Assembly (NCBI GenBank): GCA_021234155.1
Contig: JAJEKV010000223.1
Coordinates: 432,001-496,000, forward strand
Length of the DNA stretch: 64,000 nt
Source: Isoetes taiwanensis
Taxonomy: Eukaryota > Streptophyta > Lycopodiopsida > Isoetales > Isoetaceae
Direction: 5' to 3'
The notes below the pieces were generated by a model. It was not told the origin of the DNA. It searched no databases and was given only the letters and a program-made list of their open reading frames with translations. Positions within the stretch are counted from its first letter, which is position 1, and each line of letters starts with the position of its first letter. Below are positions 10,922 to 23,300 of this stretch, in pieces. A program made the position numbers and the translations under genes.

Positions 10922-12930
10922 TTATGGAAGTAGTTCTTTGTAGACGACGTTTGTTGTGGTCTTGTCCGTGTTTGACTTGTCGAGGAGGATTAGGACGTCT
11001 TCTTTCTTCCGTACGCGTGTGAGCGCTGTGTATAGTTGTCCGTGTGTGAAGACTTCAGTTCGCAAGTCGAGGACTATTTTGTCGAGGGTTAGTCCCAGGC
11101 AACTGTGGAACGTTGTTGAGTAGGCGGGTCGTAGTGGGAGTTGTCGTCTATGGATTGTCCAGGGCCAGTTGTCGGGTTGGTGGAAGAAGTCGACTCGGGA
11201 TATGGGGTGTATGTTGCCGACGTGTTGTTGTTGACCTGTTAGAAGTTTCACGGTTACGAACTTGGCATGCATTGAGCATACCATGACTCTGGCATTTTTT
11301 ACGAGTCCTCTGTCTTTGTCTAGTGTCTTTGTGATGTGGCATATGGTGTTGGGCTTCAGTTGGAGTTCGTGTTGTGGAAGTGCTGGATGTTTGTAGCCGT
11401 TAAGGAAGTCTGTCGTTGCCATTGGATGGTCCTCGATGGTTTGGTCGTTTTCTGTGAGTCTGTCGACGCTAAAGTAGCTTCTGGGGTCTTCTAGGATCAT
11501 TCATATGATTTCGATGTTGAAGCTGTCGACGGGGACATTTTTTGGAGATAGGAATGCTCTCTTTTCGCATATGGTGGGCGTTAGCAATATGTAGGTATTG
11601 TATAAGAAGTTGACGGCATCCTCGATCTTCGTTGTTGTGTTGAATAGTGTCAATGGAATGTTATTGAGTAGGCGGCCTTCTCCAATGTCATCGACAAATT
11701 GTATGAGCTCTGGATCGGCAGCGTTCCTTACTGGCTCGTTGAGCTCTAGGACTTTGAAGTGTTTCCACAAATGGGAGGATATGATGGATGCGTTTATTGT
11801 TGCTGTTTTTCCTCCTCGTTTGACGACAGGGCCGATCTGTCTGAAATCTCCGGCTGCTATGAATAGTTTTCCTCCGAATGGGCTATTTGTGCCTGTTATG
11901 TTCTGCAAGAGGATGTCGACTGCTTCTATGACTGCTCTGTTTGCCATGGGAAACTCGTCCCATATAATTGCTGTTGCAGTGTTGATCAATGCAGCCCTTG
12001 GAGAATGTGGATCGAGTAGGGAGTGGATTCCGATATTGTTTTCGACAATAGGTATTTGAAATAGGGAGTGCGCAGTTCTTCCGGCGGGATATTGTAGTGA
12101 TACCAATGCCGTGGTGGCACATGGTAAGATTATTTGGTTCAGTCCTCGTATGTAGAGACAGATGGCGTTGAGGACGTATGTTTTTCCGGTTCCTGCCTTT
12201 CCATACACGAAGATTGGGGATGGACAGCTGCTGTTGTTGATAAGTTGGCATATGTGGGTGTAGATTGAGGTCTGGTTCTTGTTCATGGTTTGCGACATAG
12301 TTGAGCTCTTTATGAGGTATTCTTCGTGGTCGGGGAACTTTCCGAGTTCATTCTGCACTTCTTTGGATGGGATGTTTTGCATGGGCAGGCCGAAGGCTTC
12401 AGTGTTGGTGCCATGTTGGATCAAGATGTTGTTGATGGCGACCAAGGTTTCATTGACGGCGATCGCTTGGTTTCCTGGATATTGTTCTAGGAAGTCGGCT
12501 ATCAAGTGGTCTTGAAATGCCGTCCATAGTTGAAATGCTGGTCCGGAATCTAGTATTAGGAGTGCAAATAGGAATCGCAATTGCAATGGGGTCTGTAGAC
12601 ATGAGATTGCTTCCTGCGTTACTGCTATTGCTTCAGTTGCTGGTGCGATTAGTCCAATGGCTTGAGCGGCTTCTTGATACGTCTTGTACTATCGTTGGTC
12701 GTGGGTCTTGAGTTCTTCCCAACATCGTGCTGCTTTGTGAAGCAGGATCAGTCTTAGGTAGAATGCTTCTCCAGCTTTTGGAAGTAATAAGCGTATCCTA
12801 CAAATTAGATGTCCTCTCGTTCTCTCATGGATGATATTTTGGATTACGCCTGTGTATTTTTGCTCTAGGTGGTCGGTTGGTTTAAGGATGGTGTCTGGTT
12901 TATATGTCGTAGAGGTATACTGTTCGTTGT
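10922..12930 (-). pseudogene. Helitron Pif1-like helicase domain, copy 1
   Basis: Superfamily 1 helicase part of a Helitron RepHel protein, which unwinds DNA during rolling-circle transposition. Walker A is GKAGTGKTY (about 12200). Walker B is IIWDEFPM, followed by a GDFRQIGPVV motif. The C-terminal block SCLGLTLDKIVLD then GQLYTALTRV is the Pif1 motif V/VI region. It ends with KELLP and a stop at 10922. From about 12930 the frame is broken only by TAG at 12689-12691 and TGA at 11501-11503. Copy 2 has CAA and CGA at those codons, so both stops look like C-to-T changes. Pseudogene, but nearly complete. Confidence 0.9.
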
Positions 12931-15101
12931 CAGGTGATCGAACTTGAGATCGAGTGGTCGTAGGAAGTATCTATCTAGCAGCGAGATTCCGGGGTCTGTC
13001 GTGATTCTTAAATGATGTCTGCTTTGTCCCTCTAGATGCAAGGGGAGGCATTTGGCAGAAGGGTGCTTTTCAGTCATATGGTAAGACATAATTCTCCATG
13101 TCGCTTCCATGGAGGATAGGTAGTGCACAGATATGTAGTCTTGGATTTCGTTTCTAGCGTGGTTTTGGACATTGTTGTTTGTTGTGACAGGTTGTGTGGA
13201 AGTATGTTTGGCGGAGTCGATGTGGAAGCGAGCCTGTCGAAGCCTTTGTATATGTAGCCATAAAGGTATGCAAAGATGTGCACGGTCGATGCAACGTCTG
13301 TGTAGACGTGGCAATCCATTTCTCTGAGTAAAAAAGGCATGTATGGGACAACATTTACGTCGCCGGTTTTACCAGATTGTATTATGATCGTTTCCCCAAT
13401 GTATGCGTTGTTGGGTTTATTGGTTTTGGGTACTTGTAGCAACATCTATTGTTCTCTTTGAGGCAGCGTCTTGTATGTCTATGGATCATATATTTTTCGA
13501 CTTGTGCTCTCAGTACGGGGTCTTCTGGTAGTTCTGCAGAGATTAGACTATCGATCATATCTATCGGAATCTCATGCTCTGTTTTTACAACCATGTGTGC
13601 GTGGGGTAATCCTCTTTGTTGGAATTCGATAACGTGCATCATGTAAGATATGGGTCCAAGATATTTGCGAATAATATTCTTTGTATATTGGACTCTTTCG
13701 TGGCATGCTCGAACGACAATTGTGGGGTTGTCAGATGCATTTTGACCAGGATGTAACTTCTGTTTTATTTCAGGCCACGTTGGATTCGTTGTCATAGTTA
13801 TGAAAAAGCTGGGTCTTCCTTTAACTCTTGCGAGCGCCAGGGCATCTGCTACTTGAACGGCACACCATCGCCTGGAGCCCAAAAAGGATGCTGGTAAAGT
13901 TCTGTAATGGGCATCGGGATCATCATCGTCAATGAAGTCGTCTTCATGTTGTGTGAAGTTTCGTCGATAGCCCTCATTTACGATATAATTGAGACGCTCT
14001 TCTTCGACCCTGGAGTACATATCGACGAGGTACTCACCGCACAATCTACCTAGTTGCGAAAAGCGAGGTTCGTGAAGTAGTCTAGTTCGGTACCAATCTA
14101 TTTGGGACATGTTTTGGTCATTGTGTGGATGCCACCCTAGTGTTCCGTGTGGAAAGAACAGTGGGTATTGGAGTGGCTCATATGCAGGGTCAAGGATGCT
14201 CAAGAATACTGGATCGTGGTCGTGCTGCATCCAAATCATTGCGGTTCTAGGTTTTATGGTGACAGAGTTATTGGCATGTACGATAGCAGCTATTTCATCT
14301 GATGTGGAGGATTCTGCCAGGGTAAGCCTTCTAGGTGCGGGACGTAATTCTTTTATTGTTTTCAACTGTTTGATATACGGATTGATGATATCTAGAGTTG
14401 CAGCAACCTGCATAATCCATGTGGATGGCACCTGCATATTGGCGGCAATGGTATATCTCATTGCGCTGTCATATATGTACCAGTGAAGTGTACTGGTGGG
14501 TGTGCTCGCAGACAAGAGTCGATGGCATGTACGGCCCATGATTGCGACCGATGATGGCATTTTCAAATTCATGAAATCGCCGTCGACGCCAAGAGCTGTG
14601 AAACAAAATAAGTTGTTCACACGACGTGAACTATCAGAAAATTTGGGTATTGAATAAAGCTCTTGTAAGGTTCGGGGCAGAGGTTCAAGGGGCGGAAGTA
14701 AACGGCGTCCGTTGTTGCAGCAGAATGATACATTCTCGGAGTCGAGCAAGTCAATGTGGCATATGGCACATTTTCTTGCCCAGTTCAACGGTTCATGTCC
14801 TGCAGATTTCATATCTCGTTGCATCATGGCAATTTGCTTTTGCCAGTGTCGACTCGATGTGTTACAATTTGTTATTTCAAGACTGGTGACTACTGTATTT
14901 TTATCACTTTGTTCCATGGAGGTTATATTCGATATAACCTCCATGGAACGATCTACTGAGCATGGCGGTGTTCGATCTGCGTCTAAGGTGGCAATGTTTT
15001 TTAGTCTCTTTTGAGCTTGATATTCTCGCTGATACTTTCGACGATTGAGGATTTTGTTTACGTCATTCTCAGGAAGGCCTTCTAGATCAGCTGGAAATAG
15101 C
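12931..15101 (-). pseudogene. Helitron Rep (HUH endonuclease) main exon, copy 1
   Basis: This is the large exon of the RepHel gene. It begins after an acceptor at 15102 in the phase left by the upstream exon. The first part holds a basic NRRKYQREYQAQKR segment and a Cys pair block (CAICHIDLL, FCCNNG). The Helitron_like_N domain follows (LFFPHGTLGW, DWYRTRLLHEPRFSQLGRL). The HUH motif is GLPHAHMVV, and the candidate catalytic tyrosine lies in KYMIHRHTRR. Frameshifts near 13410, 13235 and 12930 break it, as judged from copy 2. The codons between them still align well. It nicks element ends in active Helitrons; this copy cannot. Confidence 0.88.
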
Positions 15102-15354
15102 CTATTAAAGATGCGATGAGGGTGATGTCAATGGAAAAGGATAAGATTCATTATATAATCTATATATGATTCAGATAGATAGTCTTAGTAGGTCGTAAAA
15201 ATCGAGATCAAGTGCTTTTACTAAACGATATGATACATAGAAAATAAAAGATTAACTATGACATCATCAATAAATGAATATAACGAACTTATTCTGAGTA
15301 TAACTAATTCACTACTCTTATAGATATAAAAATTCATATAGCGTTTGTACTCAC

Positions 15355-16062
15355 CTTGGACGGCCTCTCTTTTTTATGCCTGATGATCCTTGGTTACGTT
15401 CTTGTCCCATGTTAGGATCATAGAATGCTTCAATTCTGTAAATTGTATTCAAACATATAGTTAGAATACATTAGTGGGTTACAAAGCATTAAAATTTATA
15501 ATTTGTACCTGGAGGCTTCAACGTCTCTATCCATAGAGATCTGTTGCTCCTTCGTTTTTATAGTAGCGGCTTTCAATTTTTTTCGGGCTTGAAATTCTCG
15601 GTCGTATTTACGACGATTGACAATTTTGTTCATTTCATCGTTGGGGAGCCCTTCTAAATTAGCTAGAGACAGCCTATCAAAGATATGATGCAAAAGTGTA
15701 CTAAGATTGATTATAGACAGGCAAATAAAAAAACAACATAGAATGCAAACAAATAGTCATGAAGATGGCAAACAATAAGATATAACATTTGAACTTACCT
15801 TGGACGTCCTCTTTTTTTCGTCCTTGTTTGATCTTCTTCTTGATTTGTTCCCATGTCCGCTTCATTCGATCCATGCTTTGTATTTTCACATCTTGTATAT
15901 AACAGGTTTACATGATGCTGGTGGTATTGATTAATAAATGACGCATGCAAAACGATCTTAGTAAATCTCTATTGATTTATGAAATCTTTAATATATGCTT
16001 ACAAATAGATTTCTAACCTTATCTTCTACATCTGTATTTGCTTGCAAATTGCTTGTCGACAT
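15355..16062 (-). CDS. Helitron Rep 5' exons: duplicated AT-hook module
   Basis: Four small exons join the main Rep exon in consistent phases: 16018-16062 (MSTSNLQANTDVEDK), 15799-15875, 15509-15673 and 15355-15435. Exons 2 and 4 both end in KKRGRPR, an AT-hook (RGRP) that binds the minor groove of AT-rich DNA. Exon 3 and the start of the main exon both encode LEGLP, NKI, NRRKY and REF/REY-QA. So an AT-hook exon plus a basic exon has been duplicated in tandem, introns included. Each intron boundary has GT and AG, and the split codon is Arg in every case. All four small exons are open. The downstream gene is dead. Confidence 0.8.
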
Positions 16063-16199
16063 GTTGAACAATGGATAATAATGGCTGGATAAAAAAATAA
16101 GTCTGCAAAGGAAAAATTGTTAGTTCGAATATGGTGATACATGGATAAAACCTACAACAATGGTATATTCTATTGTCTAGATTGCGGAATCCTCACTTT

Positions 16200-18345
16200 T
16201 CCAACTATTGATTGCACACTTGGTTAGTGGTTTTCTTATAGACGTTTGTCTTTGCAGGCCTCCTCTGGCCAAAACCTCTTGCCTTAAGAATTCTGACATA
16301 GGAATAAAACATTTTCTCAACCAAATCATAAGTCAAGGTTTTCTCCATGTGGGCATTAAGAATTTTGGCTGGAAGTATTATCAAACAGCCAGGAATTTTG
16401 TTTGCAGGGCTTTGTTGCAATGGATTGCATAGAGCTGCAGAATATGATATGATATTCGTCAATCTGGCAACATTGATAGCCTTAAATTGATGAGTAGAGC
16501 CCCAGGCCGTGTTCCAAATGCGGTCTCACCTTTGCGAACGCAAAGCCAAAATAAGATCTGAATTCCACAAAGTTATCTGGATCAGAAAGGGTCAGTTAAA
16601 ATGCGTTTTTATTCTGTGGAACTCTGACCTGCTGAACTTTGTTAGGCCAATGCCAATGTTTTATGCATATAGCCTCTCACAGGTTCTCTTCTTCTGCTAT
16701 CTTGCGCCATTTCTCGCTCAAAGTAACCCCATGCCTGTGCAAAATGAATCTGTTCTTTTCCCCAAGCTTCAAATCTGGGTCAAGTTCCAGAAAAGAAACT
16801 TGAGGCTCCATGCCGTAATAAGTTATTCGCCAATTACTCATAGATTTAACTCATACAGTTCCTGCATGGAGTGCCGCCATGTGGCCTTGCCACACTGACA
16901 ACAGTTTCTATAAAAAAGCCTGTTGATCTGAGAACAGAACAGAGGCGGTGAAATCTGGAAGGGATCTTTAAAGAAATCAATTTTTCCTAAGTTGGGCTCT
17001 TCAGAACGCCAGAGATAGGATTTATATTTGCGCACCTATAGGTTCAAGATAGATTCAAAATAACCGAATTAAGAATTGAAAAAAATCAATGGGCTCTTTT
17101 CCCATATTACTGAATCCCAGGAATCTTCTTAATCAACATGGTCGGAGTTGTTGCTGGTCCCTCTGATGCCATTACTAATGGCTATTAGATCAGCTGTATT
17201 ATTGAGAAACTACCTTATCTGGAGTGCAACACAATATATATTAGCTGTAATTGCCGCTCTGGTTTCTGGATGCAATTTTTGTTTCATAGCCATTGGTTTT
17301 ACATGTTTCCACAATAGCATGCATCTATCTGCTGCTTCTAAATCGAATGATAGATTTGGTCTTTGTACAATATCATGACCCAAATGCTCCAATTCCAAAT
17401 CAATGCTTTCATTTTTTGCAGCCACTTAAACAGAGCCTACAGAGTTTGAGCAAGATCTCTCTACGTGAAATTTCAAGACTCATGAACCAGAACATGCCTC
17501 AGAAATCGAGTCTGAGACCCATTCAATGAAACGGGCTTGAGAAGTCTGATTTGATCATCTCAGGTTCGATTTATGGGTTTGTAGTCAAGGATTTTCAATC
17601 CGTAACCATAGAATCACGATTCCAGCCCATTGAAGAGGCAAAAGGGTTAGAAAGCTTTAAGCCGAATTGTTTTAAGGACATTTTTGTTGCATATCTCAAA
17701 TATCTCAAATGCAGAAGCAAAATAAGCCCTCGAGATCAGAACTTACGGGGGGTTTGCAGTCAAGGATTTTCAATCCGTAGCCATAGAATCATGATTCCGG
17801 CCCATTGAAGAGGCAAAAGGGTTAGAAAGCTTTAAGCCGAATTGTTTTAAGGGCATCTTTGCTGCATATCTCACCGGGATTGAAACCAAAGTCATGGGCC
17901 AAGTAATTCCCAGCTGATTCTTGCTTATTCTAAGGCCACAATTAACTGGATTTATCCTGCAACTACCTGATTTTAGCCTCCTCAAAGACACAGAGGGGCG
18001 ATGGGTTTCTTCACCCGAATTAGAAGGGAACGTTAGCTATTTAGTTTATGAAATGGACAATTTTCAATCAATTCTCGTTTATGTTACTATATGCAGAGTA
18101 AATTATCGAGCTATAGACAGCAACTTACCCGGTTTTTTTAAGCCCCGGCTGCACTTCGTTGATAGCTTTCTGTAGAACTTCTGCAACAACAAATAGAGGC
18201 AATTACCAATCCACTTCATACAAACAGAGAGCTATGGGTGGCACAGGCGGCATACCTATAACCACAGGAGGCGGCGGTGGAGTATTTCGATGGGTCACAA
18301 CAATACATCGAGCAGCCTGGCCGTACCATAGTGCGCATCCATTTG
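16200..18345 (-). other. Unrecognised gene candidate, minus strand
   Basis: Several segments look coding. 18129-18180 (VLQKAINEVQPGLKKT) and 17875-17929 (ISKNQLGITWPMTLVSIP) join in phase with GT-AG sites. About 17425-17214 encodes LELEHLGHDIVQRP, then KQKLHPETRAAITANIY, and ends at AAG/GTAGTT. About 16811-16677 reads MEPQVSFLELDPDLKLG and ends EKWRKIAEEENL. A Pro-rich start may lie near 18300. I cannot name the family. Exon order and gene limits are guesses. The duplication at 17577-17876 falls in what would be introns. It may be one gene or two. Confidence 0.3.
17577..17876. repeat. Tandem duplication, about 175-bp spacing
   Basis: Copies at 17577-17700 and 17752-17876 share GTCAAGGATTTTCAATCCGT and CCCATTGAAGAGGCAAAAGG, then GTTAGAAAGCTTTAAGCCG, with about ten differences. 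The second copy runs into the end of a candidate exon. Confidence 0.85.
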
Positions 18346-18439
18346 GTCGGCCGGGAACAAAAGAAGGAGGGAAGAAAGGTAGGCGGGAAACAAAAACTGA
18401 TTCTAATTTTGGCCGAGTTTTCGCCGGGAAGATATAGAT

Positions 18440-20351
18440 ATTGATAATTCTAGTAATCTTATATATAGGAAGATTATTATTAAAAAAAAAACCCGGTTAC
18501 AAAAGCGGCATTTTGGAATTAGCTACATCTATTTTCAGGCAATTGTATTGAAGCTAAGCCGGAATACATTTTGGGCTGCCGTCCCCCTGCCTCTTCGTTT
18601 CTAAATTCCCCCTGCAGAACAAATTACAGCGACAAACTTAGTTTAAAGCTTAAGGTTTTGTGAATACGCCATCCTAGCTCCAAACAACAAGCAACGTAAG
18701 GCGAGCAAAAAACATTACCTATTGCGTAGTTCCTCTGTGCCCCAGGTATTCTTTTATTTTTTTGGATCCTTTCATTTAAAAGCTTCAATCTAGCTTTTAA
18801 TTTGGGCTAGGATGCCGAAAAGTATCGAAATAAATCCTCTGTTGCTTCCCAAATCTTTTGACCGGAGCACCTTCGTGCAGCTAAATTGAAAGTTATAGAT
18901 TGCTTAGATGTGGATTATGGAGTAACTCTGAGTTCGGTTTTGCAGGAAGTGTAGTGTGGGAAAAGAATCCACTTCTGACTCAGATTAAGGTCAAATCGCC
19001 CACTGTAAGATAAGAAATTTGTAAGTATTTAGTCCGAGCTTTAGTACTATGAGTCCAGTACTTCAAAAATTGATGCAGAGCATAAATTTAAGATATGCTT
19101 GAGAGAGAGGTGAACAGTTCGATTTCTTATAATGGGTTAGTTATGCCCTGTATCTCACAAACCCAAATCCGCCCATGTTTTAAATCCTCTTCAATCGATC
19201 CAAAAATCCCCACCAAATCACTCCGCAAACCCAAAAACAGCAGAGGCGGCCAAGTGCATGTCAAATTGCCCTTGATTGCTGTGTTTTTCCGATTGAATCT
19301 GGCCCAATTTGTATCTTGTGGGGCAGTTTGTTTGCCCATCTGCTGCAAATGGGCATGTTTAGCTTTCAATCAAGCAAATTCAACAATGTTTGCATTTGAA
19401 TCGAGTCTATTAACGGACATTAGGATCTTCATGGAAACTATGCGTGCCTACAGTCTCTTCAAGTCTCCCCTGTTTTTTGTTAGTGCTTCTCTAACTGTTT
19501 CAAAAAAAAAAAAAACCCTTTGAAGATCCCCCCAGGACAAAGCCATGATGTTCTTCGGGAAACAGAGCTTCTGGAAAAACAAATTAGACCAGAAATCTCC
19601 ATTTACTCTGCACGGATGGGTCTACGAAGCCTAGGATCTCGCATATTGCTATTTTTGAGTAGTAGGAAAACAAATTTTGAGTACAGATGGGTCTAGAAGC
19701 CCATTTTGGAACTCAAAATCTCATGAATATGGTATGAAAGTACCGTTTTCATTATGAGAGTATATGACAAGCAGCCATGTTATAAAGATCACTGTTTGCA
19801 AATATTATTAAACTGTTTAAAACAGTTGAAGCAGGGCTTTATGCAGTTCGATTTATGCGAAACTTTAGGTTCACATGAGCTCCTAAAATAGCAGCAGCAA
19901 GGGTGGTGGGCGTGGCCGTGGTCTGGCAGAATCGATTTCTCTTCCATTTCTTTGCGGTTTATTTGATGGTATATTTGGACTGCTAAAAATTTTGCGATCT
20001 TTGCTATGAAATTCGCGATCTTTGTCTACCGAATGTCACGCCTTCTATTTGCAGCCGGCGTTTTTGCTTTTTATGCATGTGAATAGAGCATAAATTGTGT
20101 GAAAAATTTGGCGGCCAATATAGAGGCTTAAAAATAGCAGGGCCAAATGCCACCGCCGATTTCTATGTTCTTTACCATTGCTTATTTAATGCCAACTGAT
20201 AATGGAATGTCAGCGATGATGAAGCAGATGCTTGATCTAGTTCATGATATAGCAAAGATATGGCAGAGAAAAATTAGCTCTACAGTCAATTTTATTTTTT
20301 TCCCTTCGCTTAAATCTATGAGTAATTGAGGAATAACTTCTTAAAGCATGG
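18440..20351. other. Spacer before Helitron copy 2
   Basis: No supported gene. Open frames here (for example 19095-19523) have no recognisable domain. A phrase containing GATGGGTCTA and GAGTAGTAGGAAAACAAATT recurs around 19614-19695. The right edge is where homology to Helitron copy 1 starts abruptly (about 20352), inside the Rep domain. Confidence 0.4.
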
Positions 20352-23300
20352 ACTCCCGAGGGTTGCAATCATGGGTCGCACATACCATCGACTCCTATCT
20401 GCAAGTGCACCCACGAGTACTCTTCACTGCTATATATATGACAGCTCGATGAGATATACCATTGCTGCCAACATGCAACTGCCATCTACATGGATCATGC
20501 AGGTTGCCGCAGCTTTGAATGCCATCAATCCATACGTTAGAGAATTGAGAACAATAAAGGAATTGCATCCCGCACCCATAACACTCACCCTCGTAGATTC
20601 TTCCACGTCGGATGAAATAGCTGCTATTGTACATGCCAATAACAGTGTCACCATAAAACCTAGAACTGCGATGATTTGGATGCGGCATGACCACGAGCCC
20701 GTTTTCCTGATTGACCCTGCATACGAGCCACTTCAATACCCGTTATTTTTTCCACATGGAACAAAACATGTCCCAAATAGATTGGTATCGAACTAGACTA
20801 CTCCATGAACTGCGGTTTTCACAACTAGGCAGATTGTGTGGTGAGTACTTCGTCGATATGTACTCCAGAGTCGAAGAAGAGCGCCTCAACTATATTGTTA
20901 CTGAGGGATATCGACGAAACCTAACGCAACATGAAGATGACTTCAGTGATGATGAGGATCCCGATGCGCATTATAAAATCCTACCAACATCCTTCTTAGG
21001 TTCTAGACGATGGTGTGCTGTTCAAGTAGCAGATGCTCTTGCGCTTGCAAGGGTCAAAGGAAGACCAAGTTTCTCTATAACAATGACAACCAATCCAACA
21101 TGGCCAGAAATAAAATGTAAACTACGCCCAGGCCAAAATGCATCTGACAACCCTATGGTGGTGGTTCGGGCATGTCATGAAAGAGTCCAACACATAAAGA
21201 ACATCATTTGAAAGTATCTCGGACTCATATCCTATATGATGCACGTCATTGAATTTCAAAAACGCGGATTACCCCACAGACATATCGTTGTAAAGACAGA
21301 GCACGAGATCCCAATAGACATGATCGATAATCTAATCTCTACAGAACTACTGACAGACCCCACACTGAGAGCTCAGGTCGAGAAGTACATGATCCATAGA
21401 CACACAAAACGTTGCCTCAAAGAAAATAACAAGTGTTGCTACAAATATCTTAGGCCATTGAATCCAACAACATACATCGACGAGAAAGGATACGTACAAT
21501 ATAGACGACGAACAGAAGTAGACGTGAACGTTGTTCCATACATCCTATTTCTATTGAGAGAACTAGATTGCCATGTCTATGTAGATATTGCATCAACCGT
21601 GCATGTATTTGCATACCTTTACGGCTACATATACAAGGGCTTCGACATGACTCGTTTTGACATCGATTCTACAAAGCAGACATCCACCACAAGCATTCCA
21701 AACCAATATACCGTACCAAACAGTGCTGACCAAAATCACACGAAGAATGAAATCCAAGATTATATCTCTGCACGATACCTATCATCCATGGAAGCCACAT
21801 GGAGAATCATGTCCTACCACATGACAATAAGCATCCTTTCGTAAAATGTCTTCCCCTACATTTGGAAGGATACAACAGGCGATGTTTCATAAATACGTCC
21901 ATGAACACTGGGATCCCTTTATTAGATAGATACTTCTTACGACCACTTGCTCCCAGATTTGATCACATTACTTACATTGAATATAATGAACAATATACCT
22001 CCACCATCTGGAAGGCAACCATTGCCCTCAAACCAACAGACTATCTAGAACAAAAAACCGCAGGTGCAATCCAAAATATCATACACGAGAGAACAAGAGG
22101 TCAATTAATCTGTAGAATATGGCTACTGCTTCCAAAGGTTGGAGAAGCATTCTATCTGAGGCTCATCCTACTCCACAAAGCTGCACGAACTTGGGACGAA
22201 CTCAAAATCCATGACCAAAAACAATACAAAACATACGAAGAAGCCGCCCAGGCTATGGGATTAATAGCACCAGCAACTGAAGCCATAGCAGTAATGCAGG
22301 AGGCAATCTCATGCTTGCAAACTCCATCACAGCTACGATTTCTATTCGCACTCTTAATAATTCTGGACCAGCACTGCAACTATGGGAAACATTTCAAAGC
22401 CACATGATAGCCGACTTTCTAGAAGAACATTTAGGAAACCAATCAGCCCCATCAATGAAATCCTCCTTGCTATCAACAACATTTTAATCCAACACGGAAC
22501 TGACGCCACAGCCTTCGGTCTGTCTACACCTAGCATCCCATCCAAAGAAATACAGAATGAACTCAGCAAATTTCCCGATCACGAAGAAAACCTTATAAAG
22601 AGCTCAAATATGTTACAGACCATGAACCAAAATCAGACCTCAATCTACACCTATATATGTGAACTTATCAATAACAAGAATTGCCCAAGTCCAATCTTTG
22701 TATATGGAAAAGCAGGAACTGGAAAAACATACGTACTTAACGCCATCTGCCTCTACATACGAGGATTGAACCAGATAATCTTATCGTGTGCCACTACGGC
22801 GCTAGCATCACTGCAATACTCTGCTGGGAGAACTGCACACTCTCTGTTTCAAATACTCGTCATTGACAACAATATTGGCATCCATTCGCTACTCGATCTT
22901 CACTCCCCAAGGGCCACCCTGATCAAGACTGCAACAACAATCATATGAAATGAATTTTCCATGGCAACAGAGCAGTCATAGAAGCAGTTGATATCCTTCT
23001 ACAAAATATAACAGGCACAGCCAGTCCATTTGGAAGAAAACTATTCATAGCAACCGGAGATTTTCGACAAATTACTCCTGTCGTTAAGCGAGGAGGGAAA
23101 ACAGCAACAATAAACGCATCCATAATATCCTCCCACTTGTGGAGCCACTTCAAAGTCCTAGAGCTTAATCAACCCGTAAGAAACGCAACCGATCCAGACC
23201 TCATACAATTCGTCGATGATATCGGAGAGGGCCATCTTCTCAATGACATCCCACTGACGCTCTTCGAGACAACAACCAAAATAGAAGATGCCATCAGCTT

